This document shows, piece after piece, positions 56,201 through 63,815 of a DNA stretch of 64,000 bases; within the stretch, counting starts at the first letter, position 1, and each line of letters starts with the position of its first letter. The notes below the pieces were generated by a model that worked only from the letters and a program-made list of their open reading frames with translations, was not told the origin of the DNA and did no database searches. The translations under genes were made by a program, and so were the position numbers. Origin of the DNA: Trichobilharzia szidati (lineage: Eukaryota; Platyhelminthes; Trematoda; Strigeidida; Schistosomatidae); NCBI GenBank assembly GCA_944472155.2, contig OX235279.1:148636199-148700198 (forward strand), written 5' to 3'.

Positions 56201-58093
56201 GACCAAGAACTCGAACTTAGGACAAAAGTGCCACTTGACGACATAATGCTGGGAGTACAGCTTTGCCTGACTTCCACAGTATTTAAATTTCAAGGGAAAA
56301 TATACAAGCAAACTGAAGGAGCTGCCATGGGATCACCAATATCCCCAGTTGTAGCAGATATATTCATGGATAAGTGGGAAAGCATAGCGATTGAAAGTAT
56401 GGTGGAGGTATGTAGATGACACATTCACTGTACTCAAAACACAAGATATAGATAGGTTTTTCAAACACATCAACTCGAAGGTTGAAGCAATTCAATTCAC
56501 TTATGAATTGGAAAATCAGGAAGGGGAGCTCCTAATGTTAGATTGCAACGTAAAGAGGAAAGAAGATGGGAAGCTAAACAGTAGTGTTTACAGGAAACCC
56601 ACACACTCAAACAGATATTTGGACTTCCGATCATCCCATCCTATGTCAGTAAAAATAGGATTGGTGAAATGTTTAAATGACAGAGCACAAAAATTAAGTA
56701 GTACCAAAGAAAATCTAAAACAGGAACTGATACACATAAAAGAAGCTTTGAAACTTAATAATTACCCGGATAAATTAGTCAGGAAATATGTAAGGAAATG
56801 TAAAAATAAAATAAAAAGTGATAATAATAATAATAATATTAATGACGACACCAACAATGAAGAATCTAAATCATCAGTAGTAATTCCATGCAAGGAAGGA
56901 ACCTCTGAAGTCTTACGCAGAATTCTTAACAAGGCAGGAATAAAAGCGGCTGGCATTTAAACCACCCACAAACTCAATTAGAAACAAGCTTTGTCGGTTA
57001 AAGGATCCTGTAGAGCCTTTAAGACAAAGCAATTTAGTTTATCTAATACCCTGTCTGCAATGATTGTCAGGTCAAATACATAGGTCGAAGTAGTAGAACA
57101 GGGGTGGTAAGACTAGCTGAACATAAAAACTTAGCAAAATCTAGATTGGTTGACCCGAATAAGATAAGAAATCTAGAGAATAGTTCTGCTATAGCACTAC
57201 ATGCAGTTACACACAACCATACAATAGGATGGATGGGATAGGATGACAATTTTAAAATCTAATGTCACAGGGTATAGGGAGAGATTGATAACAGAAGCTT
57301 TGTTTATCGAATCAACTGCAAATACATGTAGTAGGAATGATTCATCACCTGTCCCAGATATCTGGAAAATTCTACTCCCCCTTCGACAAATAGGAGAGAA
57401 CAAAGAAAGCTATAAAACTCAAGTGTCAAAGTCGTGTGATCACAGTTGATATGATTATGAACAATAAATTTTGTTCGAAACGTCATCCAGTAAATAATAC
57501 TGTTTCACTGTGTGATACATCTAATAAACAAACTAATATGGTAAAAGTGTGCATGTTGTCGGTAAGTGTTTTTTTTTATATTCTAGTTCATCCTACTACC
57601 TACTTATGTTAATCCATTCATTATTCAAACCGATTTAACATTATTCAATAGTAATCTTCACTAAGATGTCTAACGTCGTGTTACTCTATGCAATTGTATT
57701 GCATACAAATAATTGTATTATGATATTGTTGTCTATATGTAGTTTCTTTAATACCTCAGTCACAGCTGCACTGTTACTGATGCAGTATTAAACTGTGGGA
57801 ATAGTAGTCAGACGTTAACACCCTACAAATACAATGATTCTTACTGTGAGAATAATATTCTGCTGGGACACATTGTCTGTATCACACCACCATCACACAC
57901 TCACCACTGACAATAGTGGTTTCAGATTATAGGATTTTATATAGCTTCTTTGACTTATATAGTGAAAACTTGTGTATAATGCTTTGTGTCATCTGGATTG
58001 TACATTTCAGATAACAATCACATTCGTAATGTGAAAAGCGTTAATCCGGTAGAAACTGAGATACAGCTAAATGCGTTGAGTGGCTTAATATAA
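37217..58093 (+). CDS. NRBP: NRBP (nuclear receptor-binding protein) pseudokinase, 11 exons (spliced)
   Basis: Exons: 37217-37534, 37567-37746, 37779-37908, 37947-38020, 38064-38289, 39287-39488, 39734-40053, 40635-40913, 45399-45428, 53547-53669, 58011-58093. All junctions are GT-AG with matching phases; the sum is 1965 bp, about 654 residues (human NRBP1: 535). NRBPs are cytosolic pseudokinase adaptors (Madm in fly). Visible: an acidic N-terminus; VIWNE in place of the ATP-lysine strand; SHPFLVRFLDAW; FITERLDECTLKQFL; HGN replacing HRD; DVYSLGVVSLE; a kinase-like C-lobe ending HPAVTEVPILKLLSARMIV; then YLEDVKNGFYPLF, diagnostic of NRBP. About 25 residues around the APE region are missing between VGL and AFDVYS. 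Exons 1-7 are firm, 8-11 increasingly inferred. Confidence 0.85.
38395..38570. repeat. PLE terminus hairpin in NRBP intron 5
   Basis: ACTCCATTATGGATAAGATT ... ACACAGT (about 38430-38482) and its reverse complement (about 38511-38567) form a 53-bp perfect stem around a short loop containing GTGCTCGGAACACC, a mutated GCTCGAAACGTC. It is two inverted PLE family 1 termini with nothing between them. Confidence 0.8.
38570..39286. other. Rest of NRBP intron 5
   Basis: AT-rich intronic sequence with no feature recognised. Confidence 0.5.
39287..39488 (+). CDS. NRBP: NRBP exon 6
   Basis: Phase 1 in, phase 2 out; acceptor TTATTTTAG, donor GTAAGT. Encodes an acidic linker and ends KYLEDVK, which continues in exon 7 as NGFYPLF. 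Confidence 0.85.
39535..39650 (+). mobile_element. 3' end fragment of RTE-like family B in NRBP intron 6
   Basis: GCTTTGTGTGCTACATGGAG and CTGTGCAAAGTTCTACGTTG match the family B 3' UTR, with a (GTCT)n-like end. Confidence 0.7.
39734..40053 (+). CDS. NRBP: NRBP exon 7
   Basis: Starts with the NGFYPLFG motif that follows the conserved LEDV in NRBP. The rest is a Ser/Thr/Pro-rich low-complexity linker (VPPPTNGLTS, SSCTSTTPSTSV) presumably specific to flatworms. Confidence 0.85.
40635..40913 (+). CDS. NRBP: NRBP exon 8 (linker)
   Basis: Open, phase 1/1, acceptor TTTTATAG, donor GTAAGG. Ser/Asp/Lys-rich with no domain; included because phase and splice sites fit and the frame is open throughout. 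Confidence 0.7.
41975..42085 (-). repeat. tRNA-SINE-like fragment in NRBP intron 8
   Basis: The minus strand has a B-box-like GGGTTCGAATCCC and an A-box-like CAGCTCGTTGGCAATAG. Body and tail were not identified. Confidence 0.5.
42455..43380 (+). mobile_element. RTE-like LINE family B, C-terminal copy in NRBP intron 8
   Basis: Decayed counterpart of the polymerase C-terminal half seen at 48989-50033: MLQDWTTST-like start, LHLLRWLQYVLRMSSYRLPQ at about 42900-42955, GWKRASGGQTK, and the 3' end GTGCTACATAGAGTGTGCC ... TTCTATGTCAAAACC. Confidence 0.8.
43510..44505 (+). mobile_element. RTE-like LINE family B, palm-region copy in NRBP intron 8
   Basis: Reads IFTLRQILEQKHTCWYPT, SFDREVL, then RSRVRAHEELS and SPFLFHFIMDILMELTL across frame breaks. 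The YADD box is lost (VEYAPR). An internal deletion then joins it to the 3' UTR. The 3' end is near 44480. Confidence 0.75.
44510..44665 (-). mobile_element. 3' end fragment of RTE-like family B
   Basis: TTCAACATAGAACCTTGCAC and AGTGCAGCAGTTCAGGTCGC are the reverse complement of the family B 3' UTR, set tail to tail with the copy ending near 44480. Confidence 0.65.
44670..46980. other. NRBP introns 8/9, little recognised apart from exon 9
   Basis: AT-rich. Simple ATT repeats lie near 45690-45710 and ACT repeats near 46125-46140. No LINE or SINE was recognised. Confidence 0.45.
45399..45428 (+). CDS. NRBP: NRBP exon 9 (30-bp micro-exon)
   Basis: TTTTTCAG / GTAAGT flank 30 bp encoding PPLDITEKK. 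With exon 10 this gives PPLDITEKKLEMVLF, matching the region of NRBP1 that reads Pro-Glu...Thr-Arg-Lys-Val-Val-Leu. Confidence 0.6.
46985..47125. repeat. Left arm of split inverted repeat (holds the LINE empty site)
   Basis: Reverse complement of 48895-48988 joined to 50047-50115. At 47049-47061 it reads AAAGACAATAAGT, the uninterrupted form of the site that carries a LINE in the right arm. Confidence 0.75.
47165..47575. repeat. Inverted repeat flanking a SINE (arms about 65 bp)
   Basis: 47165-47235 and 47510-47575 are reverse complements (GAAAGGAAGAAATAAGACGA against TCGTCTTGTTTCTTCCTTTC). The SINE at 47235-47470 lies between them. Confidence 0.7.
47235..47470 (-). repeat. SINE with tRNA-like head and RTE family A tail
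   Basis: The minus strand starts with a tRNA-like head (GTAGATGGTCAGAGGTAGGA; B-box-like GTTTGATTCCCG) and continues GGGAAGGTTGGGCGTGAGAC (RTE 5'-UTR-like). It ends AGAGCCCTATGTTCCACTTG, the 3' end of family A LINEs. This is the classical tRNA-SINE layout borrowing a LINE tail. Confidence 0.65.
47590..48893 (-). mobile_element. RTE-like LINE family A, 5'-truncated copy in NRBP intron 9
   Basis: From the 3' end GAAGCCCCATGTTCCTCTCG (47590-47630, minus) up through LYGSETWPARHAKHF, the FADD-region equivalent (AGDLCLMSHKL, Asp lost) and the palm start. Many stops. Confidence 0.85.
48895..50115. repeat. Right arm of split inverted repeat, interrupted by a LINE
   Basis: The two arm pieces (48895-48988 and 50047-50115) reconstitute the sequence at 46985-47125 when the LINE and one copy of the 13-bp duplication are removed. 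Confidence 0.7.
48989..50033 (-). mobile_element. RTE-like LINE family B copy with 13-bp target duplication
   Basis: The minus-strand frame at 50029-49298 (243 codons) starts just before the YADD box (DLEYADDIVLLGEDADKM). It runs through LLYGSETWPIRVEDMERL, RCLRSLSHVRWYNKVSN and LHRLRWLGHVLRMPNHRLPR to GWKRVSGGQTKTW, then a frame break and the 3' UTR. ACTTATTGTCTTT occurs at 48976-48988 and 50034-50046. It is the best preserved family B copy here, 5'-truncated at the palm. Confidence 0.9.
50120..52220. other. NRBP intron 9, nothing recognised
   Basis: AT-rich sequence with short (GTTT)n at about 51825-51845 and several TA-rich tracts. No coding or repeat family was recognised. Confidence 0.45.
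52226..52240. repeat. Poly-C tract
   Basis: About 13-14 C residues in a row, unusual in this AT-rich DNA; assembly length is uncertain. Confidence 0.8.
52255..52690 (-). mobile_element. RTE-like LINE family B, decayed 3' part in NRBP intron 9
   Basis: Shares with 49000-49560 the blocks GATTTTGAACTATATCACCA, AACCATTTCAATCGATGTAA and GAGATAGAACGCTGGCACC. The 3' end is at about 52255 (GTAGCATACAAAGCAAAATG). Confidence 0.75.
53547..53669 (+). CDS. NRBP: NRBP exon 10
   Basis: Acceptor AATCCAG, donor GTAATT, phase 1/1. Encodes LEMVLFRYAVIID and a second strand (FEFAESGILMYILPF) that fits the conserved C-terminal beta segment of NRBP/Madm. The preceding intron is 8118 bp. Confidence 0.6.
53885..54045 (+). 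mobile_element. Penelope-like element terminus in NRBP intron 10
   Basis: GCACTGTGGTAGAGTGTAAT at the left, then GATATGATTATGAGCAATAA and GTGCTCGAAACGTCCTCAGT, then ACACTGTGAGACTTTATC. It is a short unit of family 1 termini without coding sequence. Confidence 0.7.
55143..55535. repeat. Inverted repeat in NRBP intron 10 (arms about 130 bp)
   Basis: Left arm 55143-55275 and right arm 55405-55535 are near-perfect reverse complements (ATTACCA, GATGGGAACAATAATGATAA and CTTTCCTTTATTATGTAAG blocks). The 130-bp spacer has no frame. Confidence 0.8.
56117..56419 (+). pseudogene. PLE family 1 reverse transcriptase, first frame
   Basis: Motif A (FDIVSLYTRIP) and motif B-like AAMGSPISPVVADIFM. The frame is lost one or two bases around 56395-56405, just before the YVDD box. 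Confidence 0.8.
56391..56960 (+). pseudogene. PLE family 1 reverse transcriptase, second frame
   Basis: Carries WRYVDDTFTVLKTQDIDRF and the PLE thumb (SVYRKPTHSNRYLDF), then a basic linker with an Asn-rich run (AATAAT repeats at 56821-56840) and VIPCKEGTSEVLRRIL before the endonuclease. Confidence 0.85.
57440..57500 (+). ncRNA. Hammerhead-like terminus of PLE family 1
   Basis: Stem GAACAA/TTGTTC (57459-57464 with 57471-57476) is followed directly by GAAACGTC (57477-57484), the 3' half of a hammerhead core with a one-pair stem III and a GTC cleavage triplet. The CTGATGA box upstream is degenerate (TTGATATGATTAT). Copies at 30.87 and 53.95 kb keep the layout. Confidence 0.4.
58011..58093 (+). 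CDS. NRBP: NRBP exon 11 (terminal)
   Basis: After ACATTTCAG, phase 1, 26 codons ending NALSGLI and TAA (58091-58093). NPVETEIQLNALSGLI resembles the conserved ELVxLGLI end of NRBP, but the last helix of other NRBPs is absent, and RTE-like LINE sequence follows within about 60-70 bp. Confidence 0.5.
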
Positions 58094-58165
58094 TTGACAG
58101 GATTAAGTAGAACCCAACTGAAATTGAACGAAAGTCAAGTGAAGAACGAGATCGTACTTCTATCG

Positions 58166-59425
58166 ATGAAAGCGAAAATAAGGATGGGGACGTGGAATGT
58201 TCGTACAATGTACGAAGCTGGGAAGGCTGCTCAGGTAGCCGCAGAAATGAGGAGATATAAAATAGAAGTGTTGGGAATCTGCGAGAGCAGATGGAACGGA
58301 TGTGGAAGAAGCCAACTATCAACTGGAGAGACAATAATCTACTCCGGTCACCCAGAGGACAATCACGAGCACACCGAGGGAGTAGCCATCATGATGTCAC
58401 CAACAGCGGCTAAAGCTCTCATGCAGTGGGAACCAATCTCCTCCAGGATAATGACAGCCAGGTTCAACTCAAAAGGAAAGAAGGTTACAATCATTCAGTG
58501 CTACGCGCCTACAAACGCCTCAGAACATGAGAAGAAGGAGGATTTCTACAGTCAACTACAAACAGCAATGGACAACGTCCCAAAGAGCGATATCAAAATC
58601 CTGATGGGCGACATGAATGCGAAACTGGGAGGAGACAATACAGGAAGAGAACTCACCATGGGTCGTGAGGCCCTCGGTGAAATGAACGAAAATGGTGAAC
58701 TCTTCTCAGACTTCTGCGCCTTCAATGATTTGGTGATTGGTGGCAGTGTGTTCAAACACAGGGATATACACAAGGCAACATGGATTTCACCAGATGGACA
58801 CACCAAAAACCAGATAGACTTCATTTCAATCTCAAGGAAGTGGAGACGGAGCCTACTGGACACAAGATCGAGGAGAGGAGCAGATGTGGGTTCAGACCAC
58901 TATCTAGTACAAGGGACTTTCAAGGTGAAGCTGAAAGCCTCGAGGATACCTGGGGATAGGCCACAATGCAAGTTCAACACTCACAAACTGAAAGACACAA
59001 CCACAAAGGACACTTTCACTGCAATTGTCAGAGCAAAGCAGGAAACACTACGTGGCACCACTGAGGAATCGCCCGTGGAAGACCATTGGAACTCTCTGAA
59101 GGTAATTTTCAACGAAACGTGCTCAACGGTTTTAGCAAGAAAGAAGAAACAAGACAAGGAATGGCTCTCAACAGACACTTGGAAACTAATAGAGGAGAGG
59201 AGAAAAGTGAAAGAGAAAATGATTCAATGCAAAGATGGACAAGAGAAAGAGACGCTGAACTCAACTTACACAGCACTGGACAAAGAAGTGAAGAAGAGTG
59301 CCAGGAAGGACAAAAGACAATTCTACGACAACCTGGCTACTGAAGCTGAGAAGGCAGCAGGCAAAAGGGACCTGAGGACATTATATCAGATAACCAAGTC
59401 TCTATCCGGGAAGAGATCAACTTAA
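58166..59425 (+). pseudogene. RTE-like endonuclease half
   Basis: ATG 58166 starts MKAKIRMGTWNVRTMYEAGK, the APE-type endonuclease start. Further catalytic blocks: GICESRWNG, CYAPTNASEHE, LMGDMNAKLGG, NQIDFISIS, SDHYLVQGTF. The family is often mislabelled craniofacial development protein 2 in databases. It ends at TAA 59423-59425 in the linker; the polymerase continues in the same frame, so this is one ORF with a nonsense codon. The open frame extends upstream to 58094 in the NRBP exon 11 frame, but that part is not LINE. Confidence 0.9.
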
Positions 59426-61006
59426 TTGAAACCTATAAAAGACAGCCAAGGGAACCCAATTACCAAAGAAGAAAGACAGATTAAACAATGGGCGGACCAC
59501 TTCAAAGGACTCTTGAATCGACCACCACCTACAACCCGTCCAGTAATACCAACAACAGCACGTACACAACTGCAAGTTGACACCAATCCTCCAACGAAAA
59601 CTGAAGTCATGAATGCAATCAAGCTTCTGAAAGCTGGAAAAGCAGCTGGACCAGATGGAATACCCCCGGAAGCACTGAAAGCGGACCCAGAAACGACGGC
59701 AGACATGCTGACTCCATTACTGCAAAAGATCTGGAAAGAGGGAAAGGTGCCTACTGACTGGAGGAAAGGTTACCTGGTGAAACTACCAAAGAAGGGCGAC
59801 CTGGGACTCTGCAAGAACTGGCGAGGAATCATGCTCCTGTCGACGCCAAGTAAAATCCTGAGTCGCATCATCCTGGAGAGAATCAAGGACGCACTGGATA
59901 CAGAACTCCGACCAGAACAAGCTGGATTCAGGAAAGGCAAATCATGTTCTGACCAAATTGCAACTCTACGCATTATCATCGAACAAAGCACGGAATGGCA
60001 ATCAAATCTCTATCTCAACTTCATAGACTTTGAGAAGGCCTTCGACAGCGTTGACCGCGAAGTAATTTGGAAACTACTCGAGTACTACGGCGTACCGCAA
60101 ATATTCATCAACTTAATTCAACAGCTGTACGACAACGGCACATGTCAAGTGATCCACAACGGAAAACTCAGCGAAGCGTTTGGAGTAAACACAGGAGTCA
60201 GACAAGGGTGCTTATTATCACCAATGATATTCCTAATTGTGGTGGACTGGATTATGCGTCAGACAGTGGGAAACGAGAAGACAGGGATATCCTGGACCGA
60301 CGTGAAGAACCTAGAAGACCTGGATTTTGCGGATGATTTATGTTTGATGTCACACAAAATCGAAGACTTACAAGCGAAAACCGACAAACTGGTCGAAGAA
60401 GCAGCAAAGACAGGACTGCAGGTGAACATAGACAAGACGGAGGTTATGAAAATAACCAACCAACAACAGCAGCAACATCCAGTGCCAACCACCATCAACG
60501 TGAGGGATTTGAAAGAGGTTACTTCTTTCACTTATCTGGGGAGCATTGTCTCAACCACAGGAGGAACGGACGAGGATGTCAAATCGAGAATCGGGAAGGC
60601 GAGAAACACATTCATCAACCTGAAACCAATCTGGAAATCTTCGTCACTCAGCATCAACAACAAAATTCGGATTTTCAATACAAACGTTAAGTCAATTTTG
60701 CTTTACGGATCAGAAACTTGGCGGGTCACCAAGAATATTTTCAAAAGGTTGCAGACCTTTATCAACAACTGTCTTCGCTCCATACTGAAGATTAGATGGC
60801 CGGAAAGAATCACCAACAAGAAGCTATGGGAACAAACGAAACAGGAACCAATCGCCCAACAAATATGCAGGAGGAAGTGGAGATGGATTGGACACTCACT
60901 GAGGAGGCCGTTGAGTGACATCGCGCGTCAGGCCATAGCTCGAGTGGAACCCGAAAGGGAAGCGGCGAGTGGGACGTCCAAGGGTGACATGGAGGAGATC
61001 GTGTGA
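59426..61006 (+). pseudogene. RTE-like reverse transcriptase half
   Basis: 526 open codons after the nonsense codon. Order: fingers (KAGKAAGPDGIPPEALK; NWRGIMLLSTPSKILSRII), EQAGFRKGKSCSDQI, motif A FIDFEKAFDSVDRE, motif B NTGVRQGCLLSPM, motif C LDFADDLCLMSH, thumb (TYLGSIVS), LLYGSETWRVT, RRKWRWIGHSLRRP. The last 20 residues are in a shifted frame: the basic tail KGKRRVGRPRVTWRRSCEEE lies in the next frame, as in copy 1 at 4.8 kb. Confidence 0.9.
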
Positions 61007-61129
61007 GGAGGAGATGAAACAGTAATGAATAACATGGACGCAAGTGAAAAGTACAGCAGAAGACAGAAGCAAGTGGAGGCGTGGAGTTGAAGCCCTATGT
61101 TCCACTAGGAACCCAAGGGAACAATAATA

Positions 61130-61680
61130 ATAACAAGTGAAGAACAGTGATAAGAAAGAGTAGAAATGTAACAGAGAGAGGGGTAGGGGAGAAAAATAAT
61201 ATGGTTACAAATAAAATAAATTACGTATCCGGTATCAGGACAGTTCAGTGACTGAACAGACTTCTGTATTCAGAGTTTGCGACTTAATTCCTGAATTGCC
61301 ATCGCTTCTGAGGTTTAACGAAGCTTGATTCATACTCATATATGTATAATGGCTTGATGTAGTACATTGACAACAACATTTGTACTTTGTTGTCAAGCTT
61401 TTTAAGGTCTTTTCTATCGTCCCTATAAAATGATTCACTTGTCAATATACTTTTGCATTAATTTATTCATAGATTTCTGAAATTTTATTTCAAAGACGAA
61501 GTTTACCGAAAAAATGTGGTGTATTTTTGCTCAACATATTTAGAACAATCTGAAAACATGACCTTTCTATCTTACTTTTTTTTTCTTCTTTAGATTTTCA
61601 TATAAATTGAATTGACAAGTAGATGCGTGCATGATATGGTTGTTCGGAGTTTGTAGTTCAAATACACCACATTTTCCAGG
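61130..61680. other. Spacer between RTE and PLE family 2
   Basis: AT-rich. A small hairpin with TTGACAACAAC and GTTGTCAAGC lies at 61369-61398. No gene was seen. Confidence 0.5.
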
Positions 61681-61689
61681 TATACTCTA

Positions 61690-61895
61690 CTCTGTCTCTT
61701 GATGTGGTTGTGCTCTCTGAGCTGGATAGTTAATTTGCGAAGCTTTCATCAACCTACTAGGTGACATCTTCAGCGCATACTTCAATTTGAAGTGAAGTGA
61801 GCTTTTAGATTTCTCCACGAGTTTATTAATCATCTCTCCCGGTGACCTTCGACGTGATTGGTTGTTTTTGTGCGTTTTCACACCTTCTAGGCTAC
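61690..61895 (-). repeat. Inverted terminal copy of PLE family 2
   Basis: The minus strand reads KTHKNNQSRRRSPGEMINKL and YALKMSPSRLMKASQINYPA, the same peptide as the C-terminus at 62902-63080 with three or four changes. Confidence 0.85.
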
Positions 61896-61908
61896 TTTTA
61901 TTGCATCA

Positions 61909-62136
61909 GTGATGCAAAGGCTCGAAAACATAATCCTACCAAAGATCAAACCCAAGATTTGGATAGGTTACGTGGACGACACATTTGTAGTAATGAAAAG
62001 AAACGAGTTAGATAAAACTCACAACTTAATAAACAACGTCTTCAACGACATCAAATTCACAAGAGAAGAGGAATCCGAGAAAAAAATCCTATTTTTAGGC
62101 GTCTTAGTCAAGCGAACAACCAACCCAAGTTTATAG
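61909..62136 (+). pseudogene. PLE family 2 reverse transcriptase fragment
   Basis: Begins at the end of the palm (MQRLENIILPKIKPKIWIGY), carries the catalytic YVDDTF and the following thumb start (FTREEESEKKILFLGVLV). A stop at 62134-62136 and frame changes follow. Confidence 0.8.
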
Positions 62137-62329
62137 AAAATCAACTCACACAGATCAAATACTGAATTACAACAGGAACAATCCAATAACACACAAAAGG
62201 AACTGCATACAAACACTATTCAAGAGGGCCAGGACTCATTGCAGCACTCCCACCTTAAGGAAAATTGAAGAGAGATATCTCATGGACGTCTTCCAAAAAA
62301 ATGATATCCACAGAATTTCATCAAAAGAC

Positions 62330-63162
62330 ATATACCCCCAAGCCAACCTATCAAACCAAAAGCCCCCAAGGAAAGCACAAAGAAAGTCGCCCTGCCATAT
62401 ATAAAGGATATATCAGAAATCACTGCAAGACTCGTCAAACCTTTAGGAATTGACGTCGCACACAAACCAACAAAATCACTTCACTCAGTTCTATGTCAAC
62501 CAAAAGACTCAACAGCCAAAGAAGATAAAACCAACATCATCCACAAGATAAATTGTAACAACTGCGAAAAACACTACATTGGCCAAAGTGGACGTCCTCT
62601 TCGTCTTCGTATCCACGAACATAAGCTAGCCGTCAAAAGGCATGACATCCACTCCCTCATATCACTACATACAGACAACCACGGGCATCAATTCGATTGG
62701 GACAATGTTCAAATATTAGACAGAGGAAAGAACAAAAATGCTAGAGAATTTTTAGAAGCTTGGCATTCCAGTGAATCATCAATCAATAGACACATCGAGA
62801 TTGACAAAATTTATCAACCGATAAGAAAGAAACCTCACACACAAAAGGTCAAAGTTCAAGTCAAAGAAACAATCAGTTCCAATACAAGTAGCCTAGAAGG
62901 TGTGAAAACGCACAAAAACAACCAATCACGTCCAAGGTCACCGGGAGAGATGATTAATAAACTCGTGGAGAAATCTAAAAGCTCACTTCACTTCAAATTG
63001 AAGTATGCGCTGAAGATGTCACCTAGTAGGGTGATGAAAGCTTCGCAAATTAACTATCCAGCTCAGAGAACACAACCACATCAAAATCATCCACCTGAGC
63101 TACAAATCTTCTCCATCATATCTATACTCTGTCTTCCTTGTAAAGCTATCCAAATTTATTAA
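62330..63162 (+). CDS. PLE family 2 GIY-YIG endonuclease frame
   Basis: Open from about 62330 to TAA 63160-63162 but without a usual start codon, as expected for the C-terminal part of a polyprotein. It reads ALPYIKDISEITARLVKPLG, the connector of PLE proteins, then CNNCEKHYIGQSGRPLRLRI, HEHKLAVKRHD and LISLHTDNHGHQFDW with Cys/His ligands, and NAREFLEAWHS with the catalytic Glu. The final 85 residues are encoded by the terminal repeat itself. The domain looks intact, though its RT is broken. Confidence 0.8.
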
Positions 63163-63169
63163 AGTGACA

Positions 63170-63640
63170 AGTTCTTTTAAAACTTTATGATCGGCGATAG
63201 TAATTGTATACTACATTGATAACGCACTGAATATTCAAAAATGGTTTATCTGAACCCAAGTCCCCGCCTCCAGTGAATTATTTACACAGACTTGTTTTGA
63301 GCTATCGTATGGTTACCGTTGCAGTTGCTTAGTCCTTAATGTCGGTCGACGAATGTTATTTGATTGTTTTTGTGGTATAGCTTGAGCTGATCCCAGAATC
63401 CGATAGAATCGAATGGCGTATGAACTTACTTCGGTCACCGGAAACTATGGGAACGTAGCTTCTGACACTGTTCCACTGCGTGGTGGATCAGACTTCAGTT
63501 CAAATGCTCATGGGGTGTCCACTTAAGACAACCACCTGGCTCATTTTGGGCATCCGAGCAGTACTCTATCTCCGGCACAAACTATGCGATTTTGTGTGAC
63601 ACATCTCTTAATGCGCATAATGTACCAAGTTTTTGATTTA
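63170..63640. repeat. Unclassified repeat-like sequence
   Basis: The part at about 63410-63560 shares GGCGTATGAAC ... CGGTCACCGG and neighbouring words with the G+C-rich interior at 9460-9500, so it is probably a copy of the same non-coding repeat. No coding frame. Confidence 0.4.
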
Positions 63641-63654
63641 ATAATAATAATAAT

Positions 63655-63815
63655 ATCAGTTAGAGAACCATTGAAAACCAGGGAGTACTGGACAGCTGCT
63701 GTTTCATCCTAGTTTGGGAATCACCGGCAGTACGCACCCACTGGGATTCGAACCCAGGACCTTCCGGTTACAAGGCAAGCTCGTATACCATTCAGCCACT
63801 GGGACCCCATTCAAT
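63655..63815 (-). repeat. tRNA-derived SINE, well-preserved head
   Basis: The minus strand starts near 63807 with GGTCCCAGTGGCTGAATGGT (A box within), then GGGTTCGAATCCCAGTGGG (B box), then the body up to CAATGGTTCTCTAACTGATA and an ATTATTATTATT tail (63640-63652). Confidence 0.75.

Larger units (their letters stand above)
55915..57545 (+). mobile_element. Penelope-like element family 1, 5'-truncated, in NRBP intron 10
   Basis: Upstream palm (NSPTYELSKYLAMVLNPL), then SFDIVSLYTRIPI, TEGAAMGSPISPVVADIFM, the catalytic WRYVDDTFTVL, and SVYRKPTHSNRYLDFRSSHP. A decayed GIY-YIG region follows (CNDCQVKYIGRSSRTG). The element ends in the GTTCGAAACGTCATCCAG terminus at about 57545. Frameshifts occur near 56400 and 57050. 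Confidence 0.9.
58150..61127 (+). mobile_element. RTE-like LINE family A, best preserved copy
   Basis: Homology with the copies at 23.2 and 28.6 kb begins near CGATGAAAGCG (58163) and runs through endonuclease and polymerase to GAAGCCCTATGTTCCACTAG and an AATAATAA tail at 61127. Only one stop (59423-59425) interrupts 2.8 kb of reading frame. The 5' end abuts the NRBP stop codon by about 60-70 bp. Confidence 0.9.
61690..63165 (+). mobile_element. Penelope-like element family 2, truncated, with inverted terminal copy
   Basis: The RT C-terminal part (61909-62136) with GYVDDTFVVMKRNELDK is followed by a frame-broken linker and a GIY-YIG frame (about 62330-63162). The last 195 bp (62895-63090) recur inverted at 61690-61895. 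Inverted partial terminal repeats are known for Penelope-like elements. RT motifs upstream of YVDD are missing. Confidence 0.85.

Noticed and set aside
58094..59425. A host craniofacial development protein 2
   Set aside because: The sequence is an APE-type endonuclease continuous in frame with a reverse transcriptase; that database name is a known mislabel of RTE-like LINEs.
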